A stretch of DNA of 64,000 nt from Mesorhizobium erdmanii USDA 3471 (GTDB lineage Bacteria; Pseudomonadota; Alphaproteobacteria; Rhizobiales; Rhizobiaceae). The DNA lies in the NCBI RefSeq assembly GCF_000472705.1, contig NZ_KI421455.1, forward strand, positions 1 to 64,000, given 5' to 3'. Under the pieces are notes generated by a model. That model had not been told where the DNA came from, searched no databases, and saw nothing but the letters and a program-made list of their open reading frames with translations. The position numbers were made by a program, and so were the translations under genes. Positions 7,813 to 17,110 of the stretch are shown one piece after another; the first letter of the stretch is position 1, and each line of letters opens with the position of its first letter.

Positions 7813-10095
7813 ATGGCGAACCGCAGAGACAGTCGCATCGAGCCCAGTTTCGAGGGACCGCCACAGGCGCGATCCGAGGCGGGTCTTTCGGTGAGCGAGG
7901 AGGACCGCGTCGTGCCGAGCAACCGCAAAGTCTCCGCCAAACGCAAATCGTCGAAGGCGAAATCGTCGCGCGGCGGACGCGGCAGAAGCCGGCGCGGCCT
8001 GTTCGGCCTGCTCGGCCGGCTGTTCTACTGGTGCTTCGTGCTCGCCATCTGGGGCGGCATCGCCGTGGCTGGCGTCGTCGTCTATTACGGCGCCAAGATG
8101 CCGGCGGCCACCACCTGGTCGATCCCCGACCGCGCCCCCAACATAAAGATCGTTTCGGTCGATGGCCAGTTGCTCGCCAACAGGGGCACGAGCGGCGGCG
8201 AGGCCGTCGGCCTGCACGAAATGTCGCCCTATATTCCGGAAGCCGTCATCGCCATCGAGGACCGCCGGTTCTATTCGCATTTCGGTGTCGATCCGATCGG
8301 CCTGTCGCGCGCCATGGTGACCAACCTGCTCGGCGGGCATTTCTCGCAAGGCGGTTCGACGCTGACGCAGCAATTGGCCAAGAACCTGTTCCTGAAGCCC
8401 GACCGCACGCTGGAGCGCAAGGTGCAGGAGGTGCTTCTGGCGCTGTGGCTGGAGCACAAGCACACCAAGGACCAGATCCTCGAAATGTACCTCAACCGGG
8501 TCTATTTCGGCTCCGGCGCCTACGGCGTCGAGGCGGCTTCGCGGCGCTATTTCGGCAAGAGCGCGCGCGATGTCACGCTGTCGGAGGCCGCCCTGCTTGC
8601 CGGCCTGTTGAAGGCGCCATCGAAATTGTCGCCGGCCCGTGATCCGAAAGCCGCCGAAGAGCGCTCGCAACTCGTGCTCGCCGCCATGCGCGAGGAGGGC
8701 AAGATCAGCGACAAGGAGCTGAAGACGGCGCTCAGCGCGCCGGCGACGCGCGCGCCGTCCTACTGGACCGGCTCGGAAAACTACGTCGCCGACACCATCA
8801 TGGAAGAACTGCCCGACCTGATCGGCGACGTGCGCGGCGACATCGTCATCGACTCGACCGTCGACCTGAATCTGCAGAAGCTCGCCGAGCAGTCGATCCG
8901 CCGGCTGATCGACGAGAGCGGCAAGAAGCTCAACGTCACCCAGGGCGCGCTGGTGTCGATCGACGATTCCGGCGCGGTGCGCGCCATGGTCGGCGGCTAC
9001 GACTATTCGACCAGCCAGTTCGACCGCGCCTCCGAGGCGCGCCGCCAGCCCGGCTCGGCGTTCAAGCCGTTCGTCTATATGGCGGCGCTCGAAGCCGGCC
9101 GCACGCCCGACAGCATCCGCAACGACGCGCCGATCAAGATCGGCAACTGGACGCCGGACAATTACGGCGGCAAGTATTTCGGCAAGGTGACGCTAGCGAC
9201 GGCGCTGGCAAAGTCGCTGAATTCGGTGGCGGCGCAACTGGCGATGGAAGTCGGGCCGAACGCCGTGGTCGAGGCGGCGCACCGCATGGGCATCCAGTCC
9301 GAATTGCAGGCCAACACCTCGATCGCGCTCGGCACCTCGGAAGTGACGCCGCTGGAACTGACCTCGGCCTATGTGCCGTTCGCCAATGGCGGCTACAAGC
9401 CCGACATCCATTTCATCCGCCGCATCACCTCGGCCGACGGCAAGGTGCTCTATGACAGCGGTGGCAGCGGCAGCGCGCCGCGCGTCGTCAAAACCGAGAT
9501 CGTCGGCATGATGAACTCGATGATGATGGGCACGGTCGAGTTCGGCTCGGCCAAGAAGGCGGCTTTTGCCTGGCCGTCGGCCGGCAAGACCGGCACGAGC
9601 CAGAATTCGCGCGATGCCTGGTTCGTCGGCTACACAGCCAATCTCACCACCGGCGTGTGGTTCGGCAATGATGATGGCACGGCGATGAAGAAGGTCACCG
9701 GCGGCGCGCTGCCGGCGCAGGCCTGGCACGAATTCATGGTCGCGGCACATGAGGGCGTACCCGTGCGGCCGCTGCCAGGCACCTGGAAATCGACGCCGGC
9801 CGACACGATCGTGCCCGACGACATACCCTCGGCCGACAACAACCAGCCGGCGCCGGTTCCGTCCGCGTCGGTTGGCCAGCAGGCTCCGGCGGCGCCGCGA
9901 GCCGCTCCCGTTGCTCAAGCGCCAACGCCGGTCCGCCCGGTGCGACCCGCCCAGACGGTCGATGCCGATGGTTTCGATATGCCGGCTGACAGTGGCACGA
10001 CCGCCTCGGTCGGGCATCCGGTGCCTCCGGGCAGTGTCGGCGGTCCGCTGAAGAAGAAGCAGACCTCGATCCTGGATATTCTGGGCGGCGGCTGA
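7813..10095 (+). CDS. Class A penicillin-binding protein (PBP1A-type)
   Basis: 760 aa bifunctional peptidoglycan glycosyltransferase/transpeptidase anchored in the inner membrane. A basic cytosolic tail (1-65) is followed by one membrane span (about 67-92). The GT51 domain has the catalytic EDRRFYSHFGVD (E149) and GGSTLTQQLAKN. The transpeptidase domain has SAFK (S415, K418), SLN (S468-N470) and KTGTS (K592). The C-terminus (about 660-750) is Pro/Ala-rich and probably disordered. It polymerises lipid II and cross-links the strands in the periplasm. It is monocistronic. Its length is within the usual range for the family. Confidence 0.95.
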   Translation: MANRRDSRIEPSFEGPPQARSEAGLSVSEEDRVVPSNRKVSAKRKSSKAKSSRGGRGRSRRGLFGLLGRLFYWCFVLAIWGGIAVAGVVVYYGAKMPAATTWSIPDRAPNIKIVSVDGQLLANRGTSGGEAVGLHEMSPYIPEAVIAIEDRRFYSHFGVDPIGLSRAMVTNLLGGHFSQGGSTLTQQLAKNLFLKPDRTLERKVQEVLLALWLEHKHTKDQILEMYLNRVYFGSGAYGVEAASRRYFGKSARDVTLSEAALLAGLLKAPSKLSPARDPKAAEERSQLVLAAMREEGKISDKELKTALSAPATRAPSYWTGSENYVADTIMEELPDLIGDVRGDIVIDSTVDLNLQKLAEQSIRRLIDESGKKLNVTQGALVSIDDSGAVRAMVGGYDYSTSQFDRASEARRQPGSAFKPFVYMAALEAGRTPDSIRNDAPIKIGNWTPDNYGGKYFGKVTLATALAKSLNSVAAQLAMEVGPNAVVEAAHRMGIQSELQANTSIALGTSEVTPLELTSAYVPFANGGYKPDIHFIRRITSADGKVLYDSGGSGSAPRVVKTEIVGMMNSMMMGTVEFGSAKKAAFAWPSAGKTGTSQNSRDAWFVGYTANLTTGVWFGNDDGTAMKKVTGGALPAQAWHEFMVAAHEGVPVRPLPGTWKSTPADTIVPDDIPSADNNQPAPVPSASVGQQAPAAPRAAPVAQAPTPVRPVRPAQTVDADGFDMPADSGTTASVGHPVPPGSVGGPLKKKQTSILDILGGG

Positions 10096-10185
10096 TGGCG
10101 GTCGCCCCGGCGGTCGGCAGCGGCGTCAATCCGCCTCTCGCCAGCGCCACGGTGTTCGGCTACATCTCCGGCCGGAGACCGTGAC

Positions 10186-10938
10186 ATGGCTGAACTCGAC
10201 ACCAGAAAAACCATCGTGCTGACCGGCGCCAGCCGGGGCATCGGCCATGCCACGGTCAAGCGTTTTTCGCGCGAGGGCTGGCGCGTCATCACCTGCTCGC
10301 GGCAGGCCTTTGCCGAGGACTGCCCGTGGCCGGCCGGTCCGGAAGACCACATCAAGGTCGACCTCGCCGACCAGGAAGATGTCGGCATCGCCGTCTCGGA
10401 AATCCGCCATCGGCTGGAAGCACATGGCGGCCAGCTCAACGCACTGGTCAACAATGCCGGCATTTCGCCCAAGCTCAAGGACGGCAACGGCCGCATGAAT
10501 TCGATCGACACGCCGATGCATGTCTGGCGCGACGTGTTCCAGGTCAATTTCTTCGCGCCGATCATGCTGGCGCGGGGTTTGTTTAAAGAGTTAGCCGCGG
10601 CCAAGGGCTCGATCGTCAACGTCACCTCGATCGCCGGCACCCGCGTGCATCCCTTCGCCGGCACCGCCTATGCGACCTCGAAGGCGGCGCTGGGCTCGCT
10701 GACGCGCGAGATGGCGCATGATTTCGGCCCGCACGGCATCCGCGTCAACGCCATCGCGCCAGGCGAGATCGACACGGCAATCCTGTCGCCAGGCACGGAA
10801 AAGATCGTCGAGACGATCCCGCTCAGGCGCCTCGGCACCACGGCGGAGGTCGCCGACATCATCTTCTTCCTGTGCTCGCAGCAGGCCTCCTACGTGACCG
10901 GCTCGGAAATTCACATCAATGGCGGCCAGCACGTTTGA
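10186..10938 (+). CDS. SDR family NAD(P)-dependent oxidoreductase
   Basis: 250 aa classical short-chain dehydrogenase. It has the cofactor motif TGASRGIG (13-20), NNAG (89-92), and the catalytic S148, Y162 and K166 (YATSK). The C-terminal block GSEIHINGGQHV is typical. The region around 94-112 carries a small insertion (KLKDGNGRMNS) relative to FabG-type enzymes. The substrate is unknown. It begins 90 bp after the penicillin-binding protein stop, which could allow co-transcription, but there is no functional link. Confidence 0.9.
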   Translation: MAELDTRKTIVLTGASRGIGHATVKRFSREGWRVITCSRQAFAEDCPWPAGPEDHIKVDLADQEDVGIAVSEIRHRLEAHGGQLNALVNNAGISPKLKDGNGRMNSIDTPMHVWRDVFQVNFFAPIMLARGLFKELAAAKGSIVNVTSIAGTRVHPFAGTAYATSKAALGSLTREMAHDFGPHGIRVNAIAPGEIDTAILSPGTEKIVETIPLRRLGTTAEVADIIFFLCSQQASYVTGSEIHINGGQHV

Positions 10939-10959
10939 GCCGTTCGGGCCAAAGCTTGC

Positions 10960-11880
10960 TCATCCGGTCATAGTGAGGACGGCCTTGCCGCTGAAGCTGC
11001 GCTGGCGCAGGGCGCCGAGAGCCTGGGCGATGTCCGTCCAAGGTACGGTCAAGGCGACACGGGTTTCCAGCCGGCCAGCTGCAACCAGGGCAAGCAGGGA
11101 GGCGATATCCGCGCCGATGCCCGCACCAGACGTGTAGTAGGCGAAAGTCTGAAGCCTCGCCCCCTCGTGGTCGGGAACGAACTGGCGGAATCCGACCGGC
11201 GTCAGTTCGCCGCTGCTCGAACCGAACATGACGATCGTCCCGCCAGGGGCGATGCGGTCGATCGCGCGGGCGAGGCTTTCGCCGCCGACCGACTCGGTGA
11301 TCAGCGAAAACGGCCCCTCGGCCTGATCGATCGCCCCGACAACTTGCCCGGCCCCGAGTCCGTGGAGATCCTCTTCATGCCGGGCGGCGGCGATCGCGGT
11401 CACCGAGGCACCTTGCTCGCGAGCGATCTGGATCTGGAAACGGCCGACCGCACCGCTTGCGCCGGTAATCAGGACCTTTTGGCCGGCGAGGTCACCACCG
11501 TGGCGCAAGGTCCTCAGCGCCGTCGTGCCCGCGACCGGAAGCGTGGCCGCGGACGCGAAGCCGACCTCATCCGGCATGATGGCGAGGCGATCGGTCGGAA
11601 TGGCGACGCGTTCGGCCCAGCCACCCTCGTCGACCAAAGCCGCCACCCGGGTGCCCACGGCCGGTCCGGAGCCGTCGGCCGCCGCCCGCTCGACGAACCC
11701 GACGACATCCTGGCCGGGTATCCAGCCGTCCGGGCGTATGGCGAGCAGGCGCAGCTCGCCGCGGTTCAAAGAGGTCGCGTGGACGGCGATCAGCGCTTCG
11801 TTCGCGCGAGGTCGTGGCTCATCGACCTCGGTGCGTTTCAATCGGGCTGCATCTTCGGAAGAGATGGTGAGGGCGAGCAT
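10960..11880 (-). CDS. Zinc-type alcohol dehydrogenase-like / quinone oxidoreductase (MDR family)
   Basis: 306 aa. GroES-like N-terminal part (about 20-120) and a Rossmann fold with ITGASGAVGRFQIQ. No structural zinc Cys cluster is seen, which points to the zinc-less quinone-reductase branch that uses NADPH. It is divergent from an AraC-type regulator 100 bp away, a common arrangement in which the regulator controls the oxidoreductase. The stop faces the SDR gene (convergent, 21 bp apart). The substrate is not predictable. Confidence 0.88.
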   Translation of the reverse strand: MLALTISSEDAARLKRTEVDEPRPRANEALIAVHATSLNRGELRLLAIRPDGWIPGQDVVGFVERAAADGSGPAVGTRVAALVDEGGWAERVAIPTDRLAIMPDEVGFASAATLPVAGTTALRTLRHGGDLAGQKVLITGASGAVGRFQIQIAREQGASVTAIAAARHEEDLHGLGAGQVVGAIDQAEGPFSLITESVGGESLARAIDRIAPGGTIVMFGSSSGELTPVGFRQFVPDHEGARLQTFAYYTSGAGIGADIASLLALVAAGRLETRVALTVPWTDIAQALGALRQRSFSGKAVLTMTG

Positions 11881-11980
11881 GGGTGCACCTTTGCCAATTG
11901 CGGCGAGAACGACCCAAGCCTATCGATTTGTGTGAACGAATAATTTAGATATAGAAGCAATCGATCGCTAAAAATCGGCA

Positions 11981-12790
11981 ATGATGAGACAGCCTCTTCG
12001 CTACCCATGGCTCAATTTCGACGTCGATGACGTTCTTGCTCCGGCGATCGCCGTGCGCGTCGACGTCACCGAGACCAAGGCCGAGGTGTCGCAGCACTGG
12101 CATCGCAAAGGGCAGCTCATCTTCGCGCTTGGCGGCGGCGTCACCTGCCGTGTTCCCAGTGGCCTCTGGATGGTGCCGCCGCATTGCGGCGTGTGGGTGC
12201 CGAGCACCATGGAACACAGCAACATCGCGACCGCCAATGCCCGGCTATTCTTCGTCTACATCGAGCCTGGGGCGGCCGAACTGCCGGATCGGTGCTGCAC
12301 GCTTTCGATCTCGCCGCTGCTGCGCGAACTCATCATCGAGCTGTCGGAGTGTGCTCCTGATGACGTACGGTGCGCTTTCCTGGGAAGCGTTCTGCTCGCC
12401 GAACTGCCTGATATGCCTGTCCAGCAATTGCATCTGCCGATCTCTTCCGAGCCGCGCCTGCGGCGGATCGCCGAAGCGTTGGCGCAAGACCCCGCGGACC
12501 GCAGCACGCTGGCGCAGTGGGCCAATCGCCTTGCGCTCAGCGAGAGCAGTCTCGCCCGTCTCGTCGTCAAGGAGACCGGCTTGAGCTTCGGCCGCTGGCG
12601 CCAGCAATTGCACTTGATCGTTGCGATCAGGGAGCTGGCTTCGGGCGCAAGTGTTCAGCGGGTTTCCGGCGATCTTGGCTATGGGTCCGTCACAGCCTTC
12701 ATCACCATGTTCAAAAAGGCGCTCGGCAAGCCTCCCGCACAATATCTCGGCAGCATCGCCCGTAATGGCGGTTCTGCGTTCGTGGCGTGA
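11981..12790 (+). CDS. AraC family transcriptional regulator
   Basis: 269 aa. The N-terminal cupin-like sensor domain has HWHRKGQLIFALGGGVTC (about 38-55) and HCGVWVPSTMEHS. The C-terminal AraC double helix-turn-helix (about 165-262) includes SFGRWRQQLHL and GYGSVTAFITMFKKALGKPP. It resembles regulators that respond to small hydrophobic or aromatic compounds. It probably regulates the divergent MDR oxidoreductase gene; that is inference from position. Its TGA at 12788-12790 directly abuts the stop of the convergent antiporter gene with no spacer. Confidence 0.9.
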   Translation: MMRQPLRYPWLNFDVDDVLAPAIAVRVDVTETKAEVSQHWHRKGQLIFALGGGVTCRVPSGLWMVPPHCGVWVPSTMEHSNIATANARLFFVYIEPGAAELPDRCCTLSISPLLRELIIELSECAPDDVRCAFLGSVLLAELPDMPVQQLHLPISSEPRLRRIAEALAQDPADRSTLAQWANRLALSESSLARLVVKETGLSFGRWRQQLHLIVAIRELASGASVQRVSGDLGYGSVTAFITMFKKALGKPPAQYLGSIARNGGSAFVA

Positions 12791-14572
12791 TCAGGCGGCG
12801 GACGGCTCAGTCGCGGAAGGCTTGTGACCGAGCACCTCTTCCACGATCCCGCGTGCGATCTCACGCTCGCCCATGATCACGGTGTCGGCCCCGAGCCCCT
12901 TGAGATGCTCGACCTCGGCATCGGAATGGGCGCGGGCGACGACGTTGATGCTGGGGTTGGCCGCACGGGCGCGCAACACAATCTGGCCGGCCTCGAACGC
13001 ATTGGGGATGGCGAGGATCAGCCGCCTGGCGCCTTCGGGATTGGCGGCGGCGAATACCTCGGCGTTGGCCGCGTTCCCGGCGACGGTCTCGATACCGTCG
13101 GCTTTCAACCTGGCCAGTGTCTTGTCGGCATCCTCGATGACGAGGAAGGGCTGCGCCGCTTCCTTAAGCGCCGCGCCGACGAGGCTGCCGACACGGCCAT
13201 AGCCAATCAGGATGGCATGGCCGGCAAGGGCCGTCTTCGGCGGTGGGCCATCTTCTTTGGACGCCGAAGCCACCGAGGCGACCTGACCGGGTTCCGTCGC
13301 CGGGCCGACCGGCTTGGCGTCCGCCGGCGGGGCTGTCCTGGCGGCACGGGCCTCAAGCCACGGCTTCATCCAATCAATGACCAGGAACATCAGCGGGTTG
13401 AGCACGATCGACAGAATGGCGCCGGCCAGGATCAGGTCGCGGCCCTGCTCGGGCAGAAGTTTCAGCCCAACGCCGAGTTCGGCCAGGATGAAGGAGAATT
13501 CGCCGATCTGGGCAAGGCTTGCCGAAATCATCAAGGCCGTTGCCACGGGATAGCCGAAGGCGACGACGATAACGAAGGCCGCCAGCGACTTGCCGATGAC
13601 GATAATTGCCAGCGTCGCCAGGATCGGCAGGCCGTTGCTGAACAGGCTGAACGGGTCGAACAGCATGCCGACCGAGACGAAGAACAGCACCGAGAAGGCA
13701 TCGCGCAGCGGCAGCGATTCTTCCGCCGCGCGGTGGCTGAGCTCGGATTCGCTCATGATCATGCCGGCGAAGAAGGCGCCCAGCGCCAGCGAGACGCCAA
13801 ACAGTTTCGCCGCGCCGAAGGCGACGCCGAGCGCAATGGCGAGCACGGAAAGGCGGAACAGTTCGCGCGACCCGGTATGGGCGACGTAGTGCAGGATCCA
13901 GGGAATGACCCGGCGGCCGACCACCAGCATGATGACGACGAAGGCGGCGACCTTGGCGAGGGTAATGCCGACGACGCCCCAGATGCCGTAGCTAGCCGGC
14001 AGCGACAGCAGGCCGTTTGCGTGCACATCCGCCTGTTCCTGGCCGCCGAGCACGCCGGCAAGAGCCGGCAAAAGCACCAGCGCCAGCACCATGGCGAGAT
14101 CCTCGACGATCAGCCAGCCGACGGCGATGCGACCGCGTTCGGTCTCGATCAACCGGCGTTCCTGAAGCGCGCGCAGCAGCACCACGGTCGAAGCGACCGA
14201 CAGCGCCAGGCCGAATACCACACCAGCGCCCATGGACCAGCCGAGCATCCAGGCAAGCCCGACACCGAGCAGAGTGGCAAAGCCGATCTGGACGATGGCG
14301 CCAGGCACGGCGATGGCGCGGACCGATAGTAGGTCCTTGAGCGAGAAATGCAGGCCGACGCCGAACATCAGCAGGATGACGCCGATCTCGGCCAGTTCAT
14401 TGGCAAGGCCGGCATCGGCCACGAAACCAGGCGTGTTCGGCCCGACCAGCACGCCGGCAACGAGATAGCCGACCAGCGGCGGGATGCGGAAACGATTGGC
14501 GAGAGCGCCGAAGACGAAAGCCAGCCCCAGACCGGCGACGATGGTGGCGATAAGGGGCGTGTCATGCGGCAT
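12791..14572 (-). CDS. CPA2 family cation:proton antiporter with RCK domain (YbaL/KefB-like)
   Basis: 593 aa. About 12 membrane spans occupy residues 1-400 (Na_H_Exchanger fold, opening PHDTPLIATIVAGLGLAFVF). A linker with Ala/Pro-rich sequence follows. The cytosolic TrkA-N domain (about 447-565) has the Rossmann motif GYGRVGSLVG. It would exchange K+ or Na+ for protons under nucleotide control. A glutathione-gated KefB/C assignment is less likely because the YbaL-like region and length fit better. Convergent with the AraC gene. Confidence 0.92.
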   Translation of the reverse strand: MPHDTPLIATIVAGLGLAFVFGALANRFRIPPLVGYLVAGVLVGPNTPGFVADAGLANELAEIGVILLMFGVGLHFSLKDLLSVRAIAVPGAIVQIGFATLLGVGLAWMLGWSMGAGVVFGLALSVASTVVLLRALQERRLIETERGRIAVGWLIVEDLAMVLALVLLPALAGVLGGQEQADVHANGLLSLPASYGIWGVVGITLAKVAAFVVIMLVVGRRVIPWILHYVAHTGSRELFRLSVLAIALGVAFGAAKLFGVSLALGAFFAGMIMSESELSHRAAEESLPLRDAFSVLFFVSVGMLFDPFSLFSNGLPILATLAIIVIGKSLAAFVIVVAFGYPVATALMISASLAQIGEFSFILAELGVGLKLLPEQGRDLILAGAILSIVLNPLMFLVIDWMKPWLEARAARTAPPADAKPVGPATEPGQVASVASASKEDGPPPKTALAGHAILIGYGRVGSLVGAALKEAAQPFLVIEDADKTLARLKADGIETVAGNAANAEVFAAANPEGARRLILAIPNAFEAGQIVLRARAANPSINVVARAHSDAEVEHLKGLGADTVIMGEREIARGIVEEVLGHKPSATEPSAA

Positions 14573-14706
14573 TGTCTATGGAGCGCCTTTCAAGTTTGCG
14601 ATGTCGGATGTGCGCCGCCCGAAGCCGCCGCCTGTTTGCAATATGGTGGAAGGGGTGACGGTGATGCAACCCGCACGGATGCGAAAATCGACAGTCAGGC
14701 CTCAAT

Positions 14707-14740
14707 ACTTTACCGGCGGCGGCGAGGCCGGCGGTAAAGT
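14707..14740. repeat. 9-bp inverted repeat upstream of the antiporter gene
   Basis: ACTTTACCG at 14707-14715 pairs perfectly with CGGTAAAGT at 14732-14740 across a GC-rich 16-nt loop. It lies between the antiporter start and the host-attachment stop. It could terminate the host-attachment transcript or act as an operator, but there is no strong T-run. Confidence 0.35.
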
Positions 14741-14787
14741 CTTTCACCAAGGCGCGGCGTCTTGATCGGCGCCGATCGGCCTGATGA

Positions 14788-15234
14788 TCAGGCCGCCTTC
14801 AGCAATGCCTCTATTTCGAATACAGCGTGATTGGTCAGTGTCTTTGGGATCTCGGCGGTGACCTTGTCCCCGACCTCCTTGTGCAGCTTCTTGCGCATCG
14901 TCCCAAGCACCAATGGCGGTGCGACGAGCACGATCTCGTCGAACTCGCCGCGATGGGCCAGCTTGTATAGCCAGGCGGCGATTTCGTCAGCGAAACGCTC
15001 CTTGCCGATCCGGTGCCAATCGGTGTCCTCGACCGCGCTGCGGTGCACTGACGGGCCATCATTGTACCGGCCCGGGCTGTCGGTGCCTTGTTCGCGGGTC
15101 GGCGGATTTTCCTGCTCCATCTGGTGCACGACTTCCAGGTTGGGATAGAGATTGTCGCCCGCATTTTTCAGGAAAAGCGCCTTCTCACCATCGGCCACCA
15201 TGACCCATATGCCGTGTCTCAGATTGATGCTCAT
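14788..15234 (-). CDS. Host attachment family protein
   Basis: 148 aa, soluble. WVMVADGEKALFLKNAGD at the N-terminus, the SPGRYNDG stretch and the C-terminal VAPPLVLGTMRKKLHKEV match the rhizobial host-attachment (Pfam Host_attach, BaeRF-like) family. The fold is related to archaeal release-factor/Vms1-type domains. The name comes from an Agrobacterium attachment locus; the biochemical role is unproven, and a ribosome- or peptidyl-tRNA-linked role is possible. A perfect EcfG promoter lies 82-107 bp upstream, so stress induction is likely. Confidence 0.87.
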   Translation of the reverse strand: MSINLRHGIWVMVADGEKALFLKNAGDNLYPNLEVVHQMEQENPPTREQGTDSPGRYNDGPSVHRSAVEDTDWHRIGKERFADEIAAWLYKLAHRGEFDEIVLVAPPLVLGTMRKKLHKEVGDKVTAEIPKTLTNHAVFEIEALLKAA

Positions 15235-15315
15235 AATGACGGGTTCCTTCTCAACAGGGTGGCGTTTGTGAATGCTTCGCCCGATGGTTGCTCTTCAGGC
15301 GATAGACGGATGGGG

Positions 15316-15341
15316 AACGCGCCCTGAAGCGGTAATGTTCC
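15316..15341 (-). promoter_or_regulatory. EcfG-type promoter for the host-attachment gene
   Basis: Read on the minus strand, GGAAC (15341-15337) is followed after 17 nt by CGTT (15319-15316), exactly the GGAAC-N16/17-CGTT consensus. The predicted leader is about 75 nt. Confidence 0.72.
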
Positions 15342-15411
15342 AACCGAAGGATCGCGCCGGGCGGCTCGCCATTCCATGCGAAACGGCACTCCCCATTGGC
15401 GGTCGCTTTAA

Positions 15412-15428
15412 TCTACTGAATTAGTAGA
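15412..15428. promoter_or_regulatory. palindromic operator candidate upstream of the sulfur operon
   Basis: TCTACT-GAATT-AGTAGA is a perfect 6-bp inverted repeat in an AT-rich patch, 234 bp before cysG. No other strong palindrome lies in this 427-bp gap. Control by a sulfur regulator (LysR or Rrf2 type) is an inference. Confidence 0.4.
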
Positions 15429-15661
15429 AATTAGAAAAATCTGTTTTGCGAAACCAGGGGTCGGCGGCTAAAAAGGCCTGAAATCAAGGCCCGTTTCAGC
15501 GGCTTGAATTCATTCATTCTCCAAATGTGGAATATTTTTCTCCTGCCTTTCGCAGTTGCGAAAAAGCGATTGCCTGCCATCGCAGGATGCGCGAGTGCTT
15601 TGCTTCTGGTTTTTCGCGCCCGGGCGTAAAACTGCGAAACTGTTCCCGGATTGCACTTCTC

Positions 15662-17110
15662 ATGCCGCAAGCCAATGCCAAGCTCAATGCCTTCCCCGTC
15701 TTCGTGCGGGTCGAAGGCGAAACCGTGGCCATTGTCGGCGGCGGCGAGGAAGCGCTGGCCAAGGCGCGGCTGATCGGACAGTCGAGTGCGGTGCTGCGCA
15801 TCATCGCCGAAAATGCCGAGCCGGAACTGCTTGCCTTCATCGCTCAGTTCGGAGCCAGCCATGTCGCGGCGCCTTACGATGCCTCGCAGCTCGACGGCGC
15901 GGTGATGGTGTTTGCCGCCAGCGGCGACGAGACGCTCGACCGTCAGGTTGCCGTGGACGCGCGTCGCTCAGGCATTCCCGTCAATGCAGTCGACCGTCCG
16001 GAGCTCTGCGATTTCTTCACCCCGGCGCTGGTCAACCGCGCGCCGGTCGCCATCGCCATCGGCACAGAGGGCGCGGGCCCGGTGCTGGCCCAGATGCTGC
16101 GCGGCCGCATTGACCAGATGCTGCCGCCGTCGCTCGGGTCGCTGGCGACGCTTGCCGCTTCGCTGCGAGGCGCGGCCGAGAAATTGCTTCCAAAGGGCAA
16201 TGCCCGCCGCCGCTTCTGGAACAGTTTCTTCCAGGGTGCGCCAGCCCATGCCGTGGAAGCCGGCCAGCTGTCGCGGGCGCATGACGCCGCGGTGGATCTT
16301 CTGCTGTCGAACGCACCGGCTTGCGGCCACGTCGCCCTGGTCGGCGCCGGTCCCGGCGCCGAGGATCTTTTGACGCTGCGTGCGCATCGCTTGCTGATGG
16401 AAGCCGATGTCATCGTCCATGACGCGCTGGTGCCGGAGGCGATCGTTGCCATGGGCCGCCGCGACGCCGAGCGCCTGCCGGTCGGCAAACGCAAGGGCTG
16501 CCACACCAAGAGCCAGGCCGAGATCAATGCGCTGCTGGTCGAACTCGGCCGCCAGGGCAAGCGCGTGGTGCGGCTGAAGTCGGGCGATCCGCTGGTGTTC
16601 GGCCGCGCCGGTGAGGAGATGGCGGCGCTGCGTGATGCCGGCATAGCCTATGAGGTGGTTCCAGGCGTCACCGCGGCCTTTGCCGCCGCCGCCGATTTCG
16701 AACTGCCGCTGACCTTGCGCGGTGTGTCGTCGTCGATGGTCTTCACCACCGGCCACGACCTCAAGGGCAATTCATTGCCGGACTGGGCCAAGCTCGCCAT
16801 TTCCGGCGCCACCGTCGCCGTCTACATGGGCCGCTCGGTGGCGGCCGAAGTTGCCGGTCGGTTGATCGAAGCCGGCCTGTCGCCGGACACGGCTGTCGCC
16901 GTGGTCGAGAATGCCAGCCTTGCCAACCGGCGCCGGTTCCACGGCACGCTTGCCGACCTGCCGTCGCTGGAAGCGCGTGGCGATCTTTCCGGCCCGGTCA
17001 TGACCATTATCGGCGATGCCGTCGCCGGCGCCAATTTCGAGCGGTCCGAGCCGCTTGCGGCATACAGGACTGCAAGTGCGTCCGTCGCCGCCGAAGGAGT
17101 TCAGCCATGA
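15662..17110 (+). CDS. cysG: Siroheme synthase (multifunctional CysG)
   Basis: 482 aa from MPQANAKLNAFPVFVRVEGE; the longer in-frame start at 15527 adds 45 unconserved residues. The N-terminal precorrin-2 dehydrogenase/ferrochelatase module has the NAD motif VAIVGGGEEALAKA (22-35). The C-terminal uroporphyrinogen-III methyltransferase module begins at about 217 with VALVGAGPGAEDLLTL and contains GDPLVFGRAGEE. It makes siroheme for the sulfite reductase encoded two genes downstream. Its stop overlaps the next start by 4 bp (ATGA), so the genes are translationally coupled. Confidence 0.95.
   Translation: MPQANAKLNAFPVFVRVEGETVAIVGGGEEALAKARLIGQSSAVLRIIAENAEPELLAFIAQFGASHVAAPYDASQLDGAVMVFAASGDETLDRQVAVDARRSGIPVNAVDRPELCDFFTPALVNRAPVAIAIGTEGAGPVLAQMLRGRIDQMLPPSLGSLATLAASLRGAAEKLLPKGNARRRFWNSFFQGAPAHAVEAGQLSRAHDAAVDLLLSNAPACGHVALVGAGPGAEDLLTLRAHRLLMEADVIVHDALVPEAIVAMGRRDAERLPVGKRKGCHTKSQAEINALLVELGRQGKRVVRLKSGDPLVFGRAGEEMAALRDAGIAYEVVPGVTAAFAAAADFELPLTLRGVSSSMVFTTGHDLKGNSLPDWAKLAISGATVAVYMGRSVAAEVAGRLIEAGLSPDTAVAVVENASLANRRRFHGTLADLPSLEARGDLSGPVMTIIGDAVAGANFERSEPLAAYRTASASVAAEGVQP

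Noticed and set aside
12824-14329. 501-codon plus-strand open frame
   Set aside because: Antisense to the CPA2 antiporter, which has clear domains; the composition (Asp/His/Gln-rich) is that of a shadow.
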